A stretch of DNA of 64,000 nt from Ferruginibacter sp. GTDB taxonomy: Bacteria > Bacteroidota > Bacteroidia > Chitinophagales > Chitinophagaceae. The notes beneath the pieces are model-generated. The model was given only the letters and a program-made list of their open reading frames with translations, did not search any database and was not told the DNA's origin. A program made the position numbers and the translations under genes. Location: the NCBI GenBank assembly GCA_019638575.1, contig JAHBTN010000004.1:1-64000 (forward strand), written 5' to 3'. Below, piece after piece: positions 33,221 through 42,363 of the stretch (positions are counted from its first letter, which is position 1; every line of letters starts with the position of its first letter).

Positions 33221-34387
33221 TTATTTTTTAAAATTCTTTTTTACCTGGTTTATTATATTCATTGAGGGTTTCTCTACAAGCCTGTATAGTATAATGCCAG
33301 CAATAATAGAAAACAAAATACTGGTAACATACCATTTACGGTTGTAAAAAACCAATTCATTGGTATACTTAAAAATAAGCGCATACATGAATATTAAAAC
33401 TGGCAAATGAACCAGGTATAATGAATAACTTATTTCGCCAAGTTTTATTATTGCTTTTATAAACCAATTTTTCTTAAACTCGTATTTAAGAAAAACAACT
33501 ATTAAACAAAAGGCAGATATGCCTGCTATAATGCCCGACCAAAAATGTTGTTTTGCCAGGGCTAAACCATCAAACAAAATAAATAATCCAAAAGTTACGG
33601 CTAATAAAATTGGTTTATAATTTCGGCCATCAAATTTAGATAATATTTGTTCTTTATAAATGTAAATAAACTGGCCTAAAGCAAAATAAAAATTGTACTC
33701 GAATAAATACCGCATAAAAATGTGGCCGGGATGGTACAGGTTTACTATAAATGCACCGCTAACCAACAGCAGCAATGAAACAAACAGGTAAACCTGCTTT
33801 TTCAAAAAAACAAATGGCACAATGAGGTAAAAAACCCCTTCGTACAACAGCGACCAATAAGCAAAATTAAACCCGATATATTCCCCGTTTTTTAAGAACA
33901 GCAATGCTTTTAAAAAATTTGAAAAATCGAGGTTTTGGTTTGCTGTTATCAGGCGGTTATTAAATTCCCTGTGCGTATCGGCATGGTAAAGCCCCGGCGC
34001 AAACTTTCTTATCCAAAGCAATACAGCCACCCCGATGATGATGGAAGCGATATAAGGTGTATAAATCCGGATAATTCTTACCACGTAAAATTGTTGCAGC
34101 CGCTGCACAAAACTTCCTTTTGCATTTTGCAGGCTCATGGCTATAAAAAAGCCCGATAGCACGAAGAAGATCATTACCATTTCGGAGCCGGCCGTGGTAA
34201 ACAAATCGATACCGAACTTTAAATAATCAACCACCAGCCATTGGCTGCGTGGGTATTTAGCAAGATACTCGGTACCGCCGCTCCAAAGTATAAATTTTGC
34301 ATGGTAAATAACTACATACATAGCAGCAACGCCTCTTATTGCATGTAACAATGGAAACTTAGCTTTATAATTTTCAATTTTTGTCAT
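33221..34387 (-). CDS. Acyltransferase-3 (OafA-like) membrane O-acyltransferase
   Basis: Integral membrane protein of 388 aa with about ten hydrophobic segments, of the acyltransferase-3 family. The hallmark near the start is LLHAIRGVAAMYVVIYHAKF, with the R and H that family members need, followed by MVMIFFVLSGFFIAMSL. Such enzymes move an acyl group, usually acetyl, from the cytoplasm onto a sugar of a surface glycan. The SGNH periplasmic domain found in some members is absent. The ATG at 34387 (MTKIENY) is preferred over one six codons upstream. It ends 3 bp before the aminotransferase start, so they are co-transcribed. Confidence 0.88.
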   Translation of the reverse strand: MTKIENYKAKFPLLHAIRGVAAMYVVIYHAKFILWSGGTEYLAKYPRSQWLVVDYLKFGIDLFTTAGSEMVMIFFVLSGFFIAMSLQNAKGSFVQRLQQFYVVRIIRIYTPYIASIIIGVAVLLWIRKFAPGLYHADTHREFNNRLITANQNLDFSNFLKALLFLKNGEYIGFNFAYWSLLYEGVFYLIVPFVFLKKQVYLFVSLLLLVSGAFIVNLYHPGHIFMRYLFEYNFYFALGQFIYIYKEQILSKFDGRNYKPILLAVTFGLFILFDGLALAKQHFWSGIIAGISAFCLIVVFLKYEFKKNWFIKAIIKLGEISYSLYLVHLPVLIFMYALIFKYTNELVFYNRKWYVTSILFSIIAGIILYRLVEKPSMNIINQVKKNFKK

Positions 34388-34493
34388 GCAGTAAATGCTA
34401 TGCAATTATGCATAGCCATTGCTATTAAAACAGTGTACTGCCTAGTTTTATTTTATTTAAATAAGGCAAAGCTTCCTTTTATTTTAAAAGCAA

Positions 34494-35465
34494 TTATATA
34501 TTCCTGAATTTTTGAGCAAATGAGTCTGTAACGATACCTGTTTTTAACAGTGTATAAATTTCTTTAACGCCGTCGGGTACAGTTTTGGTTATGGTAAAAC
34601 CCAGTTCGTTTTTTATTTTATCGAAGTTAACACGGTAATCACGGGGGTCTTCGCTGCTTTCTACATATATTACATTTACATTGGGCACAACTTTGCAAAC
34701 TTCTTTTATAATCATCCCTTTTGTATAATTCTCTTCGGTGCTGCCTACATTAAATACATTGGCTTTCACTTTTTCTACCGGGCTTTCCAATACCAACACT
34801 ACAGAACGGGCCAGGTCATCAACATGGCAATAAGGCCTCCAAAACTGTTGCCCCCAAATTTCCTGCTCGCCATGTACGGCTGCATTACGGGTAAATTCAT
34901 TCACGGTTAAATCAAAACGTATCCTTGGCGAAAAGCCGTACACCGTACTAAACCTAAGCGCCGTGCTACACATCGGGCTGTCTTTTTTTTCTTGCAATAA
35001 ATATTTTTCAAACTTCACTTTTAGTTCGGCATATAAAGAAACAGGGTTTAGAGCAGATGTTTCAACTACATACGAATTGGGGTCGGGCATTTTTCCGTAA
35101 TTGCTGCATGTGCTTGCAAATACAAAACGCTTTACACCTGCTGCCTCGGCCTTATTGAACAAGTTAACCGATCCATCCCAATTGGTTTCATTAGCCTCAT
35201 CACTATATTTTTTACAGGCGGGGTCGCCAACAATGGCAGCAAGATGTGCAATGGCATCAATCCCTATTAAAGCTTTATCCACATCAGTGGCATTGCGTAC
35301 ATCGCCTTTCATGAATTCAAAATTGGGGTTCAGCATCACATCATACAATGCATCGCCGCCAAATTTTAATGAATCGAAAGCTCTTACATGATGACCCTTA
35401 TCCAGCAATTGCCTAACCAAAACAGAACCGATATACCCGGCGCCTCCTGTAACTAATACCTTCAT
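34494..35465 (-). CDS. NAD-dependent sugar epimerase/dehydratase (extended SDR)
   Basis: Extended short-chain dehydrogenase of 323 aa. It has the NAD-binding VTGGAGYIGSVLVRQLLDKG, the LAAIVGDP loop, the catalytic FASTCSNYG and the active YAELK (YxxxK), where Glu-Leu occupies the variable positions. These enzymes epimerise or dehydrate nucleotide sugars. The nearest named class cannot be fixed by eye; UDP-glucose 4-epimerase-like and dTDP-sugar enzymes look alike. It lies between an O-acyltransferase gene (106 bp) and a NeuD-like gene (78 bp) within the polysaccharide locus. Confidence 0.85.
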   Translation of the reverse strand: MKVLVTGGAGYIGSVLVRQLLDKGHHVRAFDSLKFGGDALYDVMLNPNFEFMKGDVRNATDVDKALIGIDAIAHLAAIVGDPACKKYSDEANETNWDGSVNLFNKAEAAGVKRFVFASTCSNYGKMPDPNSYVVETSALNPVSLYAELKVKFEKYLLQEKKDSPMCSTALRFSTVYGFSPRIRFDLTVNEFTRNAAVHGEQEIWGQQFWRPYCHVDDLARSVVLVLESPVEKVKANVFNVGSTEENYTKGMIIKEVCKVVPNVNVIYVESSEDPRDYRVNFDKIKNELGFTITKTVPDGVKEIYTLLKTGIVTDSFAQKFRNI

Positions 35466-35543
35466 AAAATTTTATTTAGCGCAGCAAAGATAAGGGGAGT
35501 TTGTGAGTTTGAAAGTGAAGCTTTTTGTAGGTTTTATAAAAAA

Positions 35544-36149
35544 TTATTTTGCAGGCACACCTTTTACCATCACATCATCCGCCACATTTTTAACCACTAC
35601 CGCACCGGCGCCAATAACTGCGTTTTTACCAATTTTAATTCCCTGCTTTACCACGGCATGGGCTCCAATAAATGCACCCTCGCCAACCTGCACATTGCCA
35701 CAAAGCACAGCGCCCGGGCCCACATGAGCAAAATCTCCTATCACACATTCATGTTCTATAATAGCGCCAGTATTGCATATTGCGCCAATTCCCACTGTAA
35801 CCAAAGGGTTGATGGTTACACTTGCTGCCACCATCACGCCTTGTTTTGCAAGTGTAGCTGTTGCATCTATCACAGCCGATGGATGAATGGCATTTGCCGG
35901 AAACAGGTTGTGTTTTTGTAATTGGTTATAAATTTTCCTTCGGATATTATTATCACCAATGGCAATAAAAAATTCATCTTTGTTGAATGCTTTAATGGCT
36001 TCTGCCGATGTTTCGTTGCCTATATACTGAAGATGAAAAGGATTATAGGTTTTTTCAGATACATCGCAATACCTGTTTACTTTTTTACCTGCAGCTTTTA
36101 AAATGCCGGCAACCACAAATGCATGACCACTATAACCAATTATTATCAT
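35544..36149 (-). CDS. NeuD/PglD-like sugar O- or N-acetyltransferase
   Basis: A 201-aa acetyltransferase with an N-terminal Rossmann-like sugar-nucleotide domain (IIGYSGHAFVVAGIL, about 1-75). A left-handed beta-helix of hexapeptide repeats follows (VMVAASVTINPLVTVG through IGAGAVVVKNV), then the C-terminal MVKGVPAK. This matches PglD and NeuD, which use acetyl-CoA to acetylate UDP-4-amino-sugars or sialic acids. The LegC-like aminotransferase gene of this cluster would supply a 4-amino substrate. The gene is 12 bp after the following GT4 gene in transcription order. Confidence 0.85.
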   Translation of the reverse strand: MIIIGYSGHAFVVAGILKAAGKKVNRYCDVSEKTYNPFHLQYIGNETSAEAIKAFNKDEFFIAIGDNNIRRKIYNQLQKHNLFPANAIHPSAVIDATATLAKQGVMVAASVTINPLVTVGIGAICNTGAIIEHECVIGDFAHVGPGAVLCGNVQVGEGAFIGAHAVVKQGIKIGKNAVIGAGAVVVKNVADDVMVKGVPAK

Positions 36150-36161
36150 TTTTCTTTTTTT

Positions 36162-37331
36162 CTAATTTACCAAATTTTTATACGCTTCCAGGATTTTTTG
36201 CCATATTACTTCCTGTGTATAGTTTTCTTTCACCTCTGTTTGCAGTTGTTTTGCCATTCGCTGCATTTGTATAGGCTGCTCTAACGCATATTTTATTTGC
36301 TGTAATAATTGTTGTTCATTACCGCAATCAAATATTAAGCCTGTTTTATTATCTGTTACTATATCAACATTACCGGCAATGCGGCTGCATATTACCGGTA
36401 ATTGCATGGCACCTGCCTGTAATAATACATTTGGAAAACCTTCACGGTGAGATGGGAAAATAAAAATATTTGATAAGTACATATAATACTCAACATAGTT
36501 GGTCCAGTTGATGTGAATGATGGAAGGGTTGAAACGGATTTCCTGTAAGGTAGATTTTGGTAATGGGTCAAGTTCGTTTTCAAACTCGCCGGTAAGAATC
36601 AGAATCAGGTCAGCATTATCTTTTTGCAGTTGAGTAAAAACATTTACCAGTTCAGTAATCCCTTTATCAACAACCAGCCTGCCTATACAAAGCAGGTATT
36701 TGTTTTCGGTTGAATAATTTATTTCTGCTTTAATGCTTTCCAATATTTTTTCATCAAAATTTTTTTGGTTGAACCTGTTTATGTTAACACCATTTGTTGA
36801 TCCTTTCCCAATTATAGACAACTTAGCCGGGTTACAAAGTTTGTGTTCTGTAATAAACCGTTTCATTGATTCACTGTTTGGCCAAACATTTGTTGCCATT
36901 GCGTAGGTAATTTTTTCTATAAACTTAAGTAGCATGTATTTACTGCCTTTTTCAACCATTAATGGCAAGCCGGCAACTGTGTGTATCCTGCATTCAACGC
37001 CACATATCCTGGCAGCAACCATCCCCAGCAGGCCGGCTTTAGGCGTATGTGTGTGAACAATACCCGGTTTTTCTTTTTTAAATATTTTAATCAACTGCCA
37101 CAGGCATTTTACATCTTGCCAGGGTGTTATTTTCCTGGTCATGGGCACAATAATATGCCTGCATTTTTCTTTTTCAATTACATCGCCAAGTTCTTTTCCA
37201 TCTGCACTTATCATCAATACATCTAAACCATGGCCGGCCATAAAATTCATTTGCCCCGGTAGCAGGTAGCGCAATGCCATAGGAACCGTTGTAATGCGTA
37301 TCAATTTTTTATTTGAAAGGGAATGGTTCAA
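36162..37331 (-). CDS. Family-4 glycosyltransferase
   Basis: GT-B fold glycosyltransferase of 389 aa. The N-terminal domain opens with LIRITTVPMALRYLLPGQM and contains GIVHTHTPKAGLLGM. The C-terminal GT4 donor-binding part has LCIGRLVVDKGI and HREGFPNVLLQAGAMQLPVI, where Gln stands at the second position of the E-x7-E motif, a common variant in this branch. The only start that keeps the conserved N-terminus is the TTG at 37331; the first ATG would remove 17 residues. It transfers an unknown sugar to the growing lipid-linked unit and is divergent to the first polymerase-like gene. Confidence 0.86.
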   Translation of the reverse strand: MNHSLSNKKLIRITTVPMALRYLLPGQMNFMAGHGLDVLMISADGKELGDVIEKEKCRHIIVPMTRKITPWQDVKCLWQLIKIFKKEKPGIVHTHTPKAGLLGMVAARICGVECRIHTVAGLPLMVEKGSKYMLLKFIEKITYAMATNVWPNSESMKRFITEHKLCNPAKLSIIGKGSTNGVNINRFNQKNFDEKILESIKAEINYSTENKYLLCIGRLVVDKGITELVNVFTQLQKDNADLILILTGEFENELDPLPKSTLQEIRFNPSIIHINWTNYVEYYMYLSNIFIFPSHREGFPNVLLQAGAMQLPVICSRIAGNVDIVTDNKTGLIFDCGNEQQLLQQIKYALEQPIQMQRMAKQLQTEVKENYTQEVIWQKILEAYKNLVN

Positions 37332-37414
37332 AAAAAGATGTTTGGGTTGGGTTTAAATTTTATCTTGCTAAAAATAACATCATAGTATTAAAAGACAAGT
37401 TAGGATTTTTACAA

Positions 37415-37422
37415 TAAATTTG
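37415..37422 (+). promoter_or_regulatory. Candidate -7 box for the first polymerase-like gene
   Basis: TAAATTTG matches TAnnTTTG exactly and lies about 59 bases before the ATG at 37481, in the 149-bp gap between divergent genes. No good TTTG is found 19-21 bases upstream. Confidence 0.35.
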
Positions 37423-37480
37423 ATGGATAGATAAGCTACTGTTTTTTATACCTCACCTGTAAAATAAGCTATTACTGTAA

Positions 37481-38806
37481 ATGGGTTTTTTAGATTTCAT
37501 ATTATTTCCTGTATATGTAGCTTTATTTTATTTTATATTTAAATCACGAAGGAAAAAATACGATGACCCGGTTTTACAGTTTTATCATAAACAGGGATTT
37601 TGGATAAAAGTGTTGGCCGTTATACCATTTACATTATTCAATACTGTAATCTCACTTGGAGATTCTTTTGTATTGTATTATACAGAAGGCGCAAACATTT
37701 ATCATTTAATATTAGGGAATAGCGATCATTTAAAATGGTTATATCTTCCGGGGTCGGAATTTGATCAAACTTTGCTTAGAAATAGCATGAATCTTGGTTA
37801 TTTTAGAGCCGAGAACAATTACATGGTTACTCGTATTGTAGCAATTTTATCATTTGTAAGTTTTGCAAGGTATTCAATTATAAATCTTTTTTTCTCATTA
37901 ATAGCATATACGGGAATCTGGCGTTTATATCGTTTTTTTTATGAACAGTACCCACATTTACACAAACAGCTTGCCATTGCCATATTGTATTTACCTACTT
38001 TTGTTTTTTGGAGTTCGGGTATTTTAAAAGACCCACTATGCATAAGTGCATTAGGCTGGATTACTTATGCATTTTATGAGGCATTTGTTAAGAAAAAAAA
38101 TTTATTAAGAAACGCAGTAATACTTTTTGTATTTGGGTATTTGCTAGCAATTCTAAAAATTTATATACTGATATCGTATGTTCCTTTTTTAATTCTCTAT
38201 CTTATTTTAAGAAATGTGAACATGGTTAAAAGCAGGTTACTCAAATGGGTATTAGGCCCTACACTTATTTTTGGAAGTGTATTAGCCGGGCAACGGGTAA
38301 TGATTAATTTTGAAAATGAACTTGGAGGTTATACGGCCGATCAAATAACTACACAAGTTGACAAAACCAGAAGTAGCTATCGTGATGACACAAAAGTAGG
38401 TGGAGGTGAATCAACTTTTTCATTGGGTGTTGAATTTGACGGCACATTAATTAGTTTAATAAAAATGGCACCCGCGGCAATTATTGCTACTTTTTATCGG
38501 CCATTTATTTGGGAGTCTAGAAAAATATCAACATTACTTTCATCTCTTGAAAGTATGTTTATAATGTTCTTCACTTTATATGTATTGTTTAAAGTGGGGC
38601 TATTCAAAACATTAAAAGCAATAAAGAACGATCCGGTTATTTTATACAGTGTTCTTTTCTCCCTTTTATTTGGGCTTTTTGTAGGAGCTACCACACCTAA
38701 TTTTGGTTCATTAGTTCGTTATAAAATTCCCTGTATGCCATTTTACGTAATTTCTCTTTATTTAATACTTGATTACTATCATAAACAAAAAACAGCCTCG
38801 TGGTAA
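37481..38806 (+). CDS. Polytopic membrane protein, polymerase-like (paralogue A)
   Basis: Integral membrane protein of 441 aa with about ten hydrophobic segments and a larger polar loop near residues 280-325. I do not recognise a named family. It is clearly paralogous to the protein at 49.0-50.4 kb: both share FWSSG/FWGSG-(I/L)-(L/M)KD near the middle, YRPFIWESRKI, LESMF and a C-terminal VRYKI followed by PFY. Topology and position beside glycosyltransferases and a flippase suggest a Wzy-type polymerase or O-antigen-ligase-like role. It is one of few plus-strand genes here and probably has its own promoter. Confidence 0.75.
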   Translation: MGFLDFILFPVYVALFYFIFKSRRKKYDDPVLQFYHKQGFWIKVLAVIPFTLFNTVISLGDSFVLYYTEGANIYHLILGNSDHLKWLYLPGSEFDQTLLRNSMNLGYFRAENNYMVTRIVAILSFVSFARYSIINLFFSLIAYTGIWRLYRFFYEQYPHLHKQLAIAILYLPTFVFWSSGILKDPLCISALGWITYAFYEAFVKKKNLLRNAVILFVFGYLLAILKIYILISYVPFLILYLILRNVNMVKSRLLKWVLGPTLIFGSVLAGQRVMINFENELGGYTADQITTQVDKTRSSYRDDTKVGGGESTFSLGVEFDGTLISLIKMAPAAIIATFYRPFIWESRKISTLLSSLESMFIMFFTLYVLFKVGLFKTLKAIKNDPVILYSVLFSLLFGLFVGATTPNFGSLVRYKIPCMPFYVISLYLILDYYHKQKTASW

Positions 38807-38846
38807 GCGACGCTGTGTGATTTCAAAGGGGGTTAACAATAAACCA

Positions 38847-39848
38847 TTATGCATTTGCAGGCCTCTCTGCCGAACGGGTTGTTGAGAAAGGCGCTAAAAT
38901 ATTTTGCCAGGTATTTTTAATATAACTGTTTACTGAGTCTGTAATTGAAATAGATTCTCCGGTTTTTAATTTTGCTAATATTGATGGAGGAGTAGCTTCA
39001 AAATTGCTGTTAAAAGCATCGGCCACCGGCCAAATAATGAAACTTAGTTTTTTAAACTTGTCGGTTTTTTGAAATAGCAACACAACACCCATGAAAGCTA
39101 CAAGAAAACAACTGTAATGTAATATTGCAACCATTTTATTGTTAAACTTAACCTGGTGAATATGAAACCTGTTTCGGATATAATAATACATTTTCCAGCC
39201 CGAAGCATAATCCCAGTCTTTTTTTATAGAAAATGCAGTAGAAGGATGATAATGTATGCTGTTAGCCACTGTACAAACAGGTATTTCGTTGCTCCTCACA
39301 ATGCGGTAATAATATTCTGTTTCATCGCCCCATAAAAAATATTTTGGCTTTGGCACACCCACCCGTTCAATAATACGGCGGTGCAGTAAGGTGCCATTAA
39401 ATGGATGGCCTATACCATGTATGATATTGCAATCAACCTCATCAAGCGATTTGTATTGTTGTGTTTTCCATACAAAAGATTTTTTATCTTCTTTATCAAT
39501 AACAGCACAATTAAGCAGGCGCAGGCAGCCATCATCTGCTGCCAGTAAATTTTCCAATGCATCCTCTTTGGGGTATCCGTCATCATCCATACACCATATC
39601 CAGGCATATTTATTTTCATAAGCCCAGTTTATGCCGGTGCTAAAACCTCCACTTGAACCGGTATTATTTTGATTGATAAAAAATAAGCCATCTTGTTTTG
39701 CAAGCCATTCATCAGTACCATCGGTACTGCCATTATTTACTACCAGAATGGCATCTAACGGGCGACTTTGATTACGTAAAGCAGTTATACATTCTGAAAG
39801 CAGTGCCTTACGGTTGTATGTAACAACCACAGCAATTACCTTTTCCAT
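38847..39848 (-). CDS. Family-2 glycosyltransferase, galactofuranosyltransferase-like
   Basis: GT-A fold transferase of 333 aa. It begins VIAVVVTYNRKALLSEC with the VVNNGSTDGTDEW nucleotide-binding motif. NNTGSSGGFSTGINWAY follows, then WCMDDDGYP, the metal-binding Asp cluster. The N-x-G-x-GGF plus MDDD combination is seen in galactofuranosyltransferases such as GlfT1 and in some rhamnosyltransferases. The gene for UDP-galactopyranose mutase lies 91 bp upstream in transcription order, which supports galactofuranose as the donor sugar. Its C-terminus has a hydrophobic stretch (LHYSCFLVAFMGVVLLF). Confidence 0.82.
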   Translation of the reverse strand: MEKVIAVVVTYNRKALLSECITALRNQSRPLDAILVVNNGSTDGTDEWLAKQDGLFFINQNNTGSSGGFSTGINWAYENKYAWIWCMDDDGYPKEDALENLLAADDGCLRLLNCAVIDKEDKKSFVWKTQQYKSLDEVDCNIIHGIGHPFNGTLLHRRIIERVGVPKPKYFLWGDETEYYYRIVRSNEIPVCTVANSIHYHPSTAFSIKKDWDYASGWKMYYYIRNRFHIHQVKFNNKMVAILHYSCFLVAFMGVVLLFQKTDKFKKLSFIIWPVADAFNSNFEATPPSILAKLKTGESISITDSVNSYIKNTWQNILAPFSTTRSAERPANA

Positions 39849-39939
39849 AGGAATGGTGTTTGGTTTTTAAAAGAATATACTGGACCAAACTATAACGCCG
39901 TGTTTATTAACTTATTGTATTAGGGGTAAATTATTTTGG

Positions 39940-41097
39940 CTACTCCTCGGTATTGGAAAATACCGGGGGTTTGTTACCGGCCTTTATTGCATGTAAAAAA
40001 GCATTTGAAAAATTAAGTGCTTCGCCAATTACATGGTGCATATCCATATACCGGTAAGTGGCCAAACGGCCTAAGAAAGAAACGCCTTGCAGGGCTTGGG
40101 CATCATTGCGGTATTGCATTAAAAGAACTTTATCTTTCTCGAGCCTTTTAGGATAATAAGGTATATCTGATGGTTCTGTTTCTTTACTAAACTCTTTAAA
40201 ATAAATAGTTTTATCATGCTGTTCCCAGTTTGTAAAATGTTTATGTTCGGTAATTCGGGTAAAGGGAACATCAACATCGCAATAATTCATTTGGGCAGTT
40301 CCCTGGAAATCGCCGTTAGCATAAAATTTTTCGAAAGTAACAGTGCGATACCCAAGCCGGCCATGTTTATAATTAAACCAGGCATCTAAAGGGCCCGTAT
40401 AAAAAACATGGTCGTAACCGCTTATATTCATACCAGGATTAAATTTCTTATTGAGTGTAACATGGATGTTTTTGTGCTCAAGCATTTTTTGAATAACGGA
40501 AGAATAACCATCAACAGGTATTCCGGTAAAAATATTGTTGTGATAATTATCATCGTAATTAAATCGTACAGGTATGCGTTTTAAAATTGATGCAGGCAAC
40601 TCGGTGGGTTCGCAACCCCATTGCTTTTTTGTATAACCATAAAAAAATGCATGATACAACTCTTTACCAATAAAATGCAGCGCCTGCTCTTCAAAATTTT
40701 GTGGCTGGGTGATGGAGCCATTTGCCAGCGTTTTTAAAAAATCTTTTGCCTGTGCTGGTGTAAAAGATTTACCAAATAATTGGTTTATGGTATGTAGGTT
40801 TACTGGCAACGAATATATTTTGCCATTGCTCATAGCTTTTACCCTATGTACGTATGGCCTGAATTCTCCAAAGCTGTTTACAAAATCCCAAATTTCTTTT
40901 TTATCGGTATTAAAAATATGTGGCCCGTATTCATGCACCATAATACCGGTTTGTTCATCCCGTTTTGTATGGCAATTGCCTCCAATATGGTTGCGTTCGT
41001 CCCAAATATCAATAATACAATCACAATTTTTTGTCAATTGATTTGCCAATACTGAACCGGAAAACCCTGCGCCTATTATTAAATATTTCTTACTCAT
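39940..41097 (-). CDS. glf: UDP-galactopyranose mutase
   Basis: Flavoenzyme of 385 aa that converts UDP-galactopyranose to UDP-galactofuranose. FAD-binding fold IIGAGFSGSVLANQL, then HIGGNCHTKRD, VHEYGPHIFNTDKKE and YGYTKKQWG, all conserved in the family. The C-terminal FLGRLATYRYMDMHHVIGEA contains the Arg and Tyr that hold the UDP-sugar. The length is normal. It indicates galactofuranose in the glycan, likely added by the neighbouring family-2 transferase. Confidence 0.95.
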   Translation of the reverse strand: MSKKYLIIGAGFSGSVLANQLTKNCDCIIDIWDERNHIGGNCHTKRDEQTGIMVHEYGPHIFNTDKKEIWDFVNSFGEFRPYVHRVKAMSNGKIYSLPVNLHTINQLFGKSFTPAQAKDFLKTLANGSITQPQNFEEQALHFIGKELYHAFFYGYTKKQWGCEPTELPASILKRIPVRFNYDDNYHNNIFTGIPVDGYSSVIQKMLEHKNIHVTLNKKFNPGMNISGYDHVFYTGPLDAWFNYKHGRLGYRTVTFEKFYANGDFQGTAQMNYCDVDVPFTRITEHKHFTNWEQHDKTIYFKEFSKETEPSDIPYYPKRLEKDKVLLMQYRNDAQALQGVSFLGRLATYRYMDMHHVIGEALNFSNAFLHAIKAGNKPPVFSNTEE

Positions 41098-41117
41098 GAT
41101 GATTTGTAAATCATTTA

Positions 41118-42359
41118 TTATTGCAATATACGTTTGTAAATACGGATATATTTTTCAATAGCGGTTTCCAATGAATAAAATTCTTTAGCTGCCTGTCTGA
41201 TTTTGGCAGAATTAGTTATATCCCCAGACTGTATTTCTTCAACAGCTTTTGAGTAATCCTGGTCAGTAAACCCTTTTAGTACTACACCAGATTGGAATTT
41301 TTCTACAATCATTTCCACATCACCTACGCCGCTATTGGTAATTAAAGGAATACCCATTGCCATAATTTCGCCATGTTTTGTTGGCGATGATGATTGTTTT
41401 GAGTAACAGGGCTTGATAAAAAAAACCGAATACCAGCTTACCGATAACAATAAAGGCACTTGCAACCTGTTTGCTTTTTTAATTATAACTTTTGCGGCAG
41501 GTATTTCATATTTTTCTGCCAGCAACTTAATTTCATTGTGCCGGTGCGGCGAGATAAACAATAATTTTACTGAAGGTATTTTACAAATAAGTATTTTACA
41601 AAACTGCATCATCTCATCAGTAAGATACCATCCGCCAATAGAACCAAGATAACTAATTACCAGGTCGTTTTCTTTTATATCTAATTCAGCTTTTAATTTT
41701 GATTTTTCAATTTCATTTATAGTTGCCGGGTTAAATAGTTTCATATCTACACTACAGGGTATCACTTCCATCGGTATAGATGAATTGTATTCCTTCCATT
41801 CCTTTATAATATTTTCGGCTGCGTATGTAAGGCAAACAATACCATCGTTTAGGCGTACAGCTTCTGTTTCTTTCTTCTTAAAATAGTCGTAAATAGTGCG
41901 GTAAAGCAGCATCCTAGTGTTCCACATGCCGCCATCTACACGGCTATCAGCATAAAACTCACGTATATCGTTTAAAAATTTTACTCCCATTTTCTTTTTC
42001 ATCCACAAGCCTACCAAAGCCGGTATGCCCGGCCTTGTATGCACCATATCTATTTTATTATCTCGATGTATTTTTTGTGCTGCTTTTTTTAATTTAAAAA
42101 CATCAAGCATGGTGGAGGCCACGGGAGGTTTTTTGGTGTAGCTAAGCGGTATCCATTGTATATTATCTGCATCAAGCAATTGCTGAATGGCTTGCCTGTT
42201 TGATTCAAACACTTCTTTTTTTTCGCAGCTTAATAAAAAGATTGAATACCCGGCTTTGCTTAACCCTTTCAAATAGGGAATAACCTGGCTTTGCCCAAGT
42301 GGATCAGTCATGCCATCGTAAGAGATGAATAATATGTTTTTTTGTTTGGGGCCGGGCAT
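41118..42359 (-). CDS. Family-4 glycosyltransferase
   Basis: GT-B glycosyltransferase of 413 aa. The acceptor domain opens ILFISYDGMTDPLGQSQVIPYLKGL, a pattern common in Bacteroidota surface-glycan transferases, and has MVHTRPGIPALVG. The donor domain includes ISYLGSIGGWYLTDEMM and the C-terminal HGEIMAMGIPLITNSG. The classical E-x7-E is altered: the segment before the Glu is rich in Ser and Lys. Specificity is unknown. It ends 20 bp before glf and begins 4 bp after the amidotransferase gene, as part of one operon. Confidence 0.85.
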   Translation of the reverse strand: MPGPKQKNILFISYDGMTDPLGQSQVIPYLKGLSKAGYSIFLLSCEKKEVFESNRQAIQQLLDADNIQWIPLSYTKKPPVASTMLDVFKLKKAAQKIHRDNKIDMVHTRPGIPALVGLWMKKKMGVKFLNDIREFYADSRVDGGMWNTRMLLYRTIYDYFKKKETEAVRLNDGIVCLTYAAENIIKEWKEYNSSIPMEVIPCSVDMKLFNPATINEIEKSKLKAELDIKENDLVISYLGSIGGWYLTDEMMQFCKILICKIPSVKLLFISPHRHNEIKLLAEKYEIPAAKVIIKKANRLQVPLLLSVSWYSVFFIKPCYSKQSSSPTKHGEIMAMGIPLITNSGVGDVEMIVEKFQSGVVLKGFTDQDYSKAVEEIQSGDITNSAKIRQAAKEFYSLETAIEKYIRIYKRILQ

Positions 42360-42363
42360 TCTG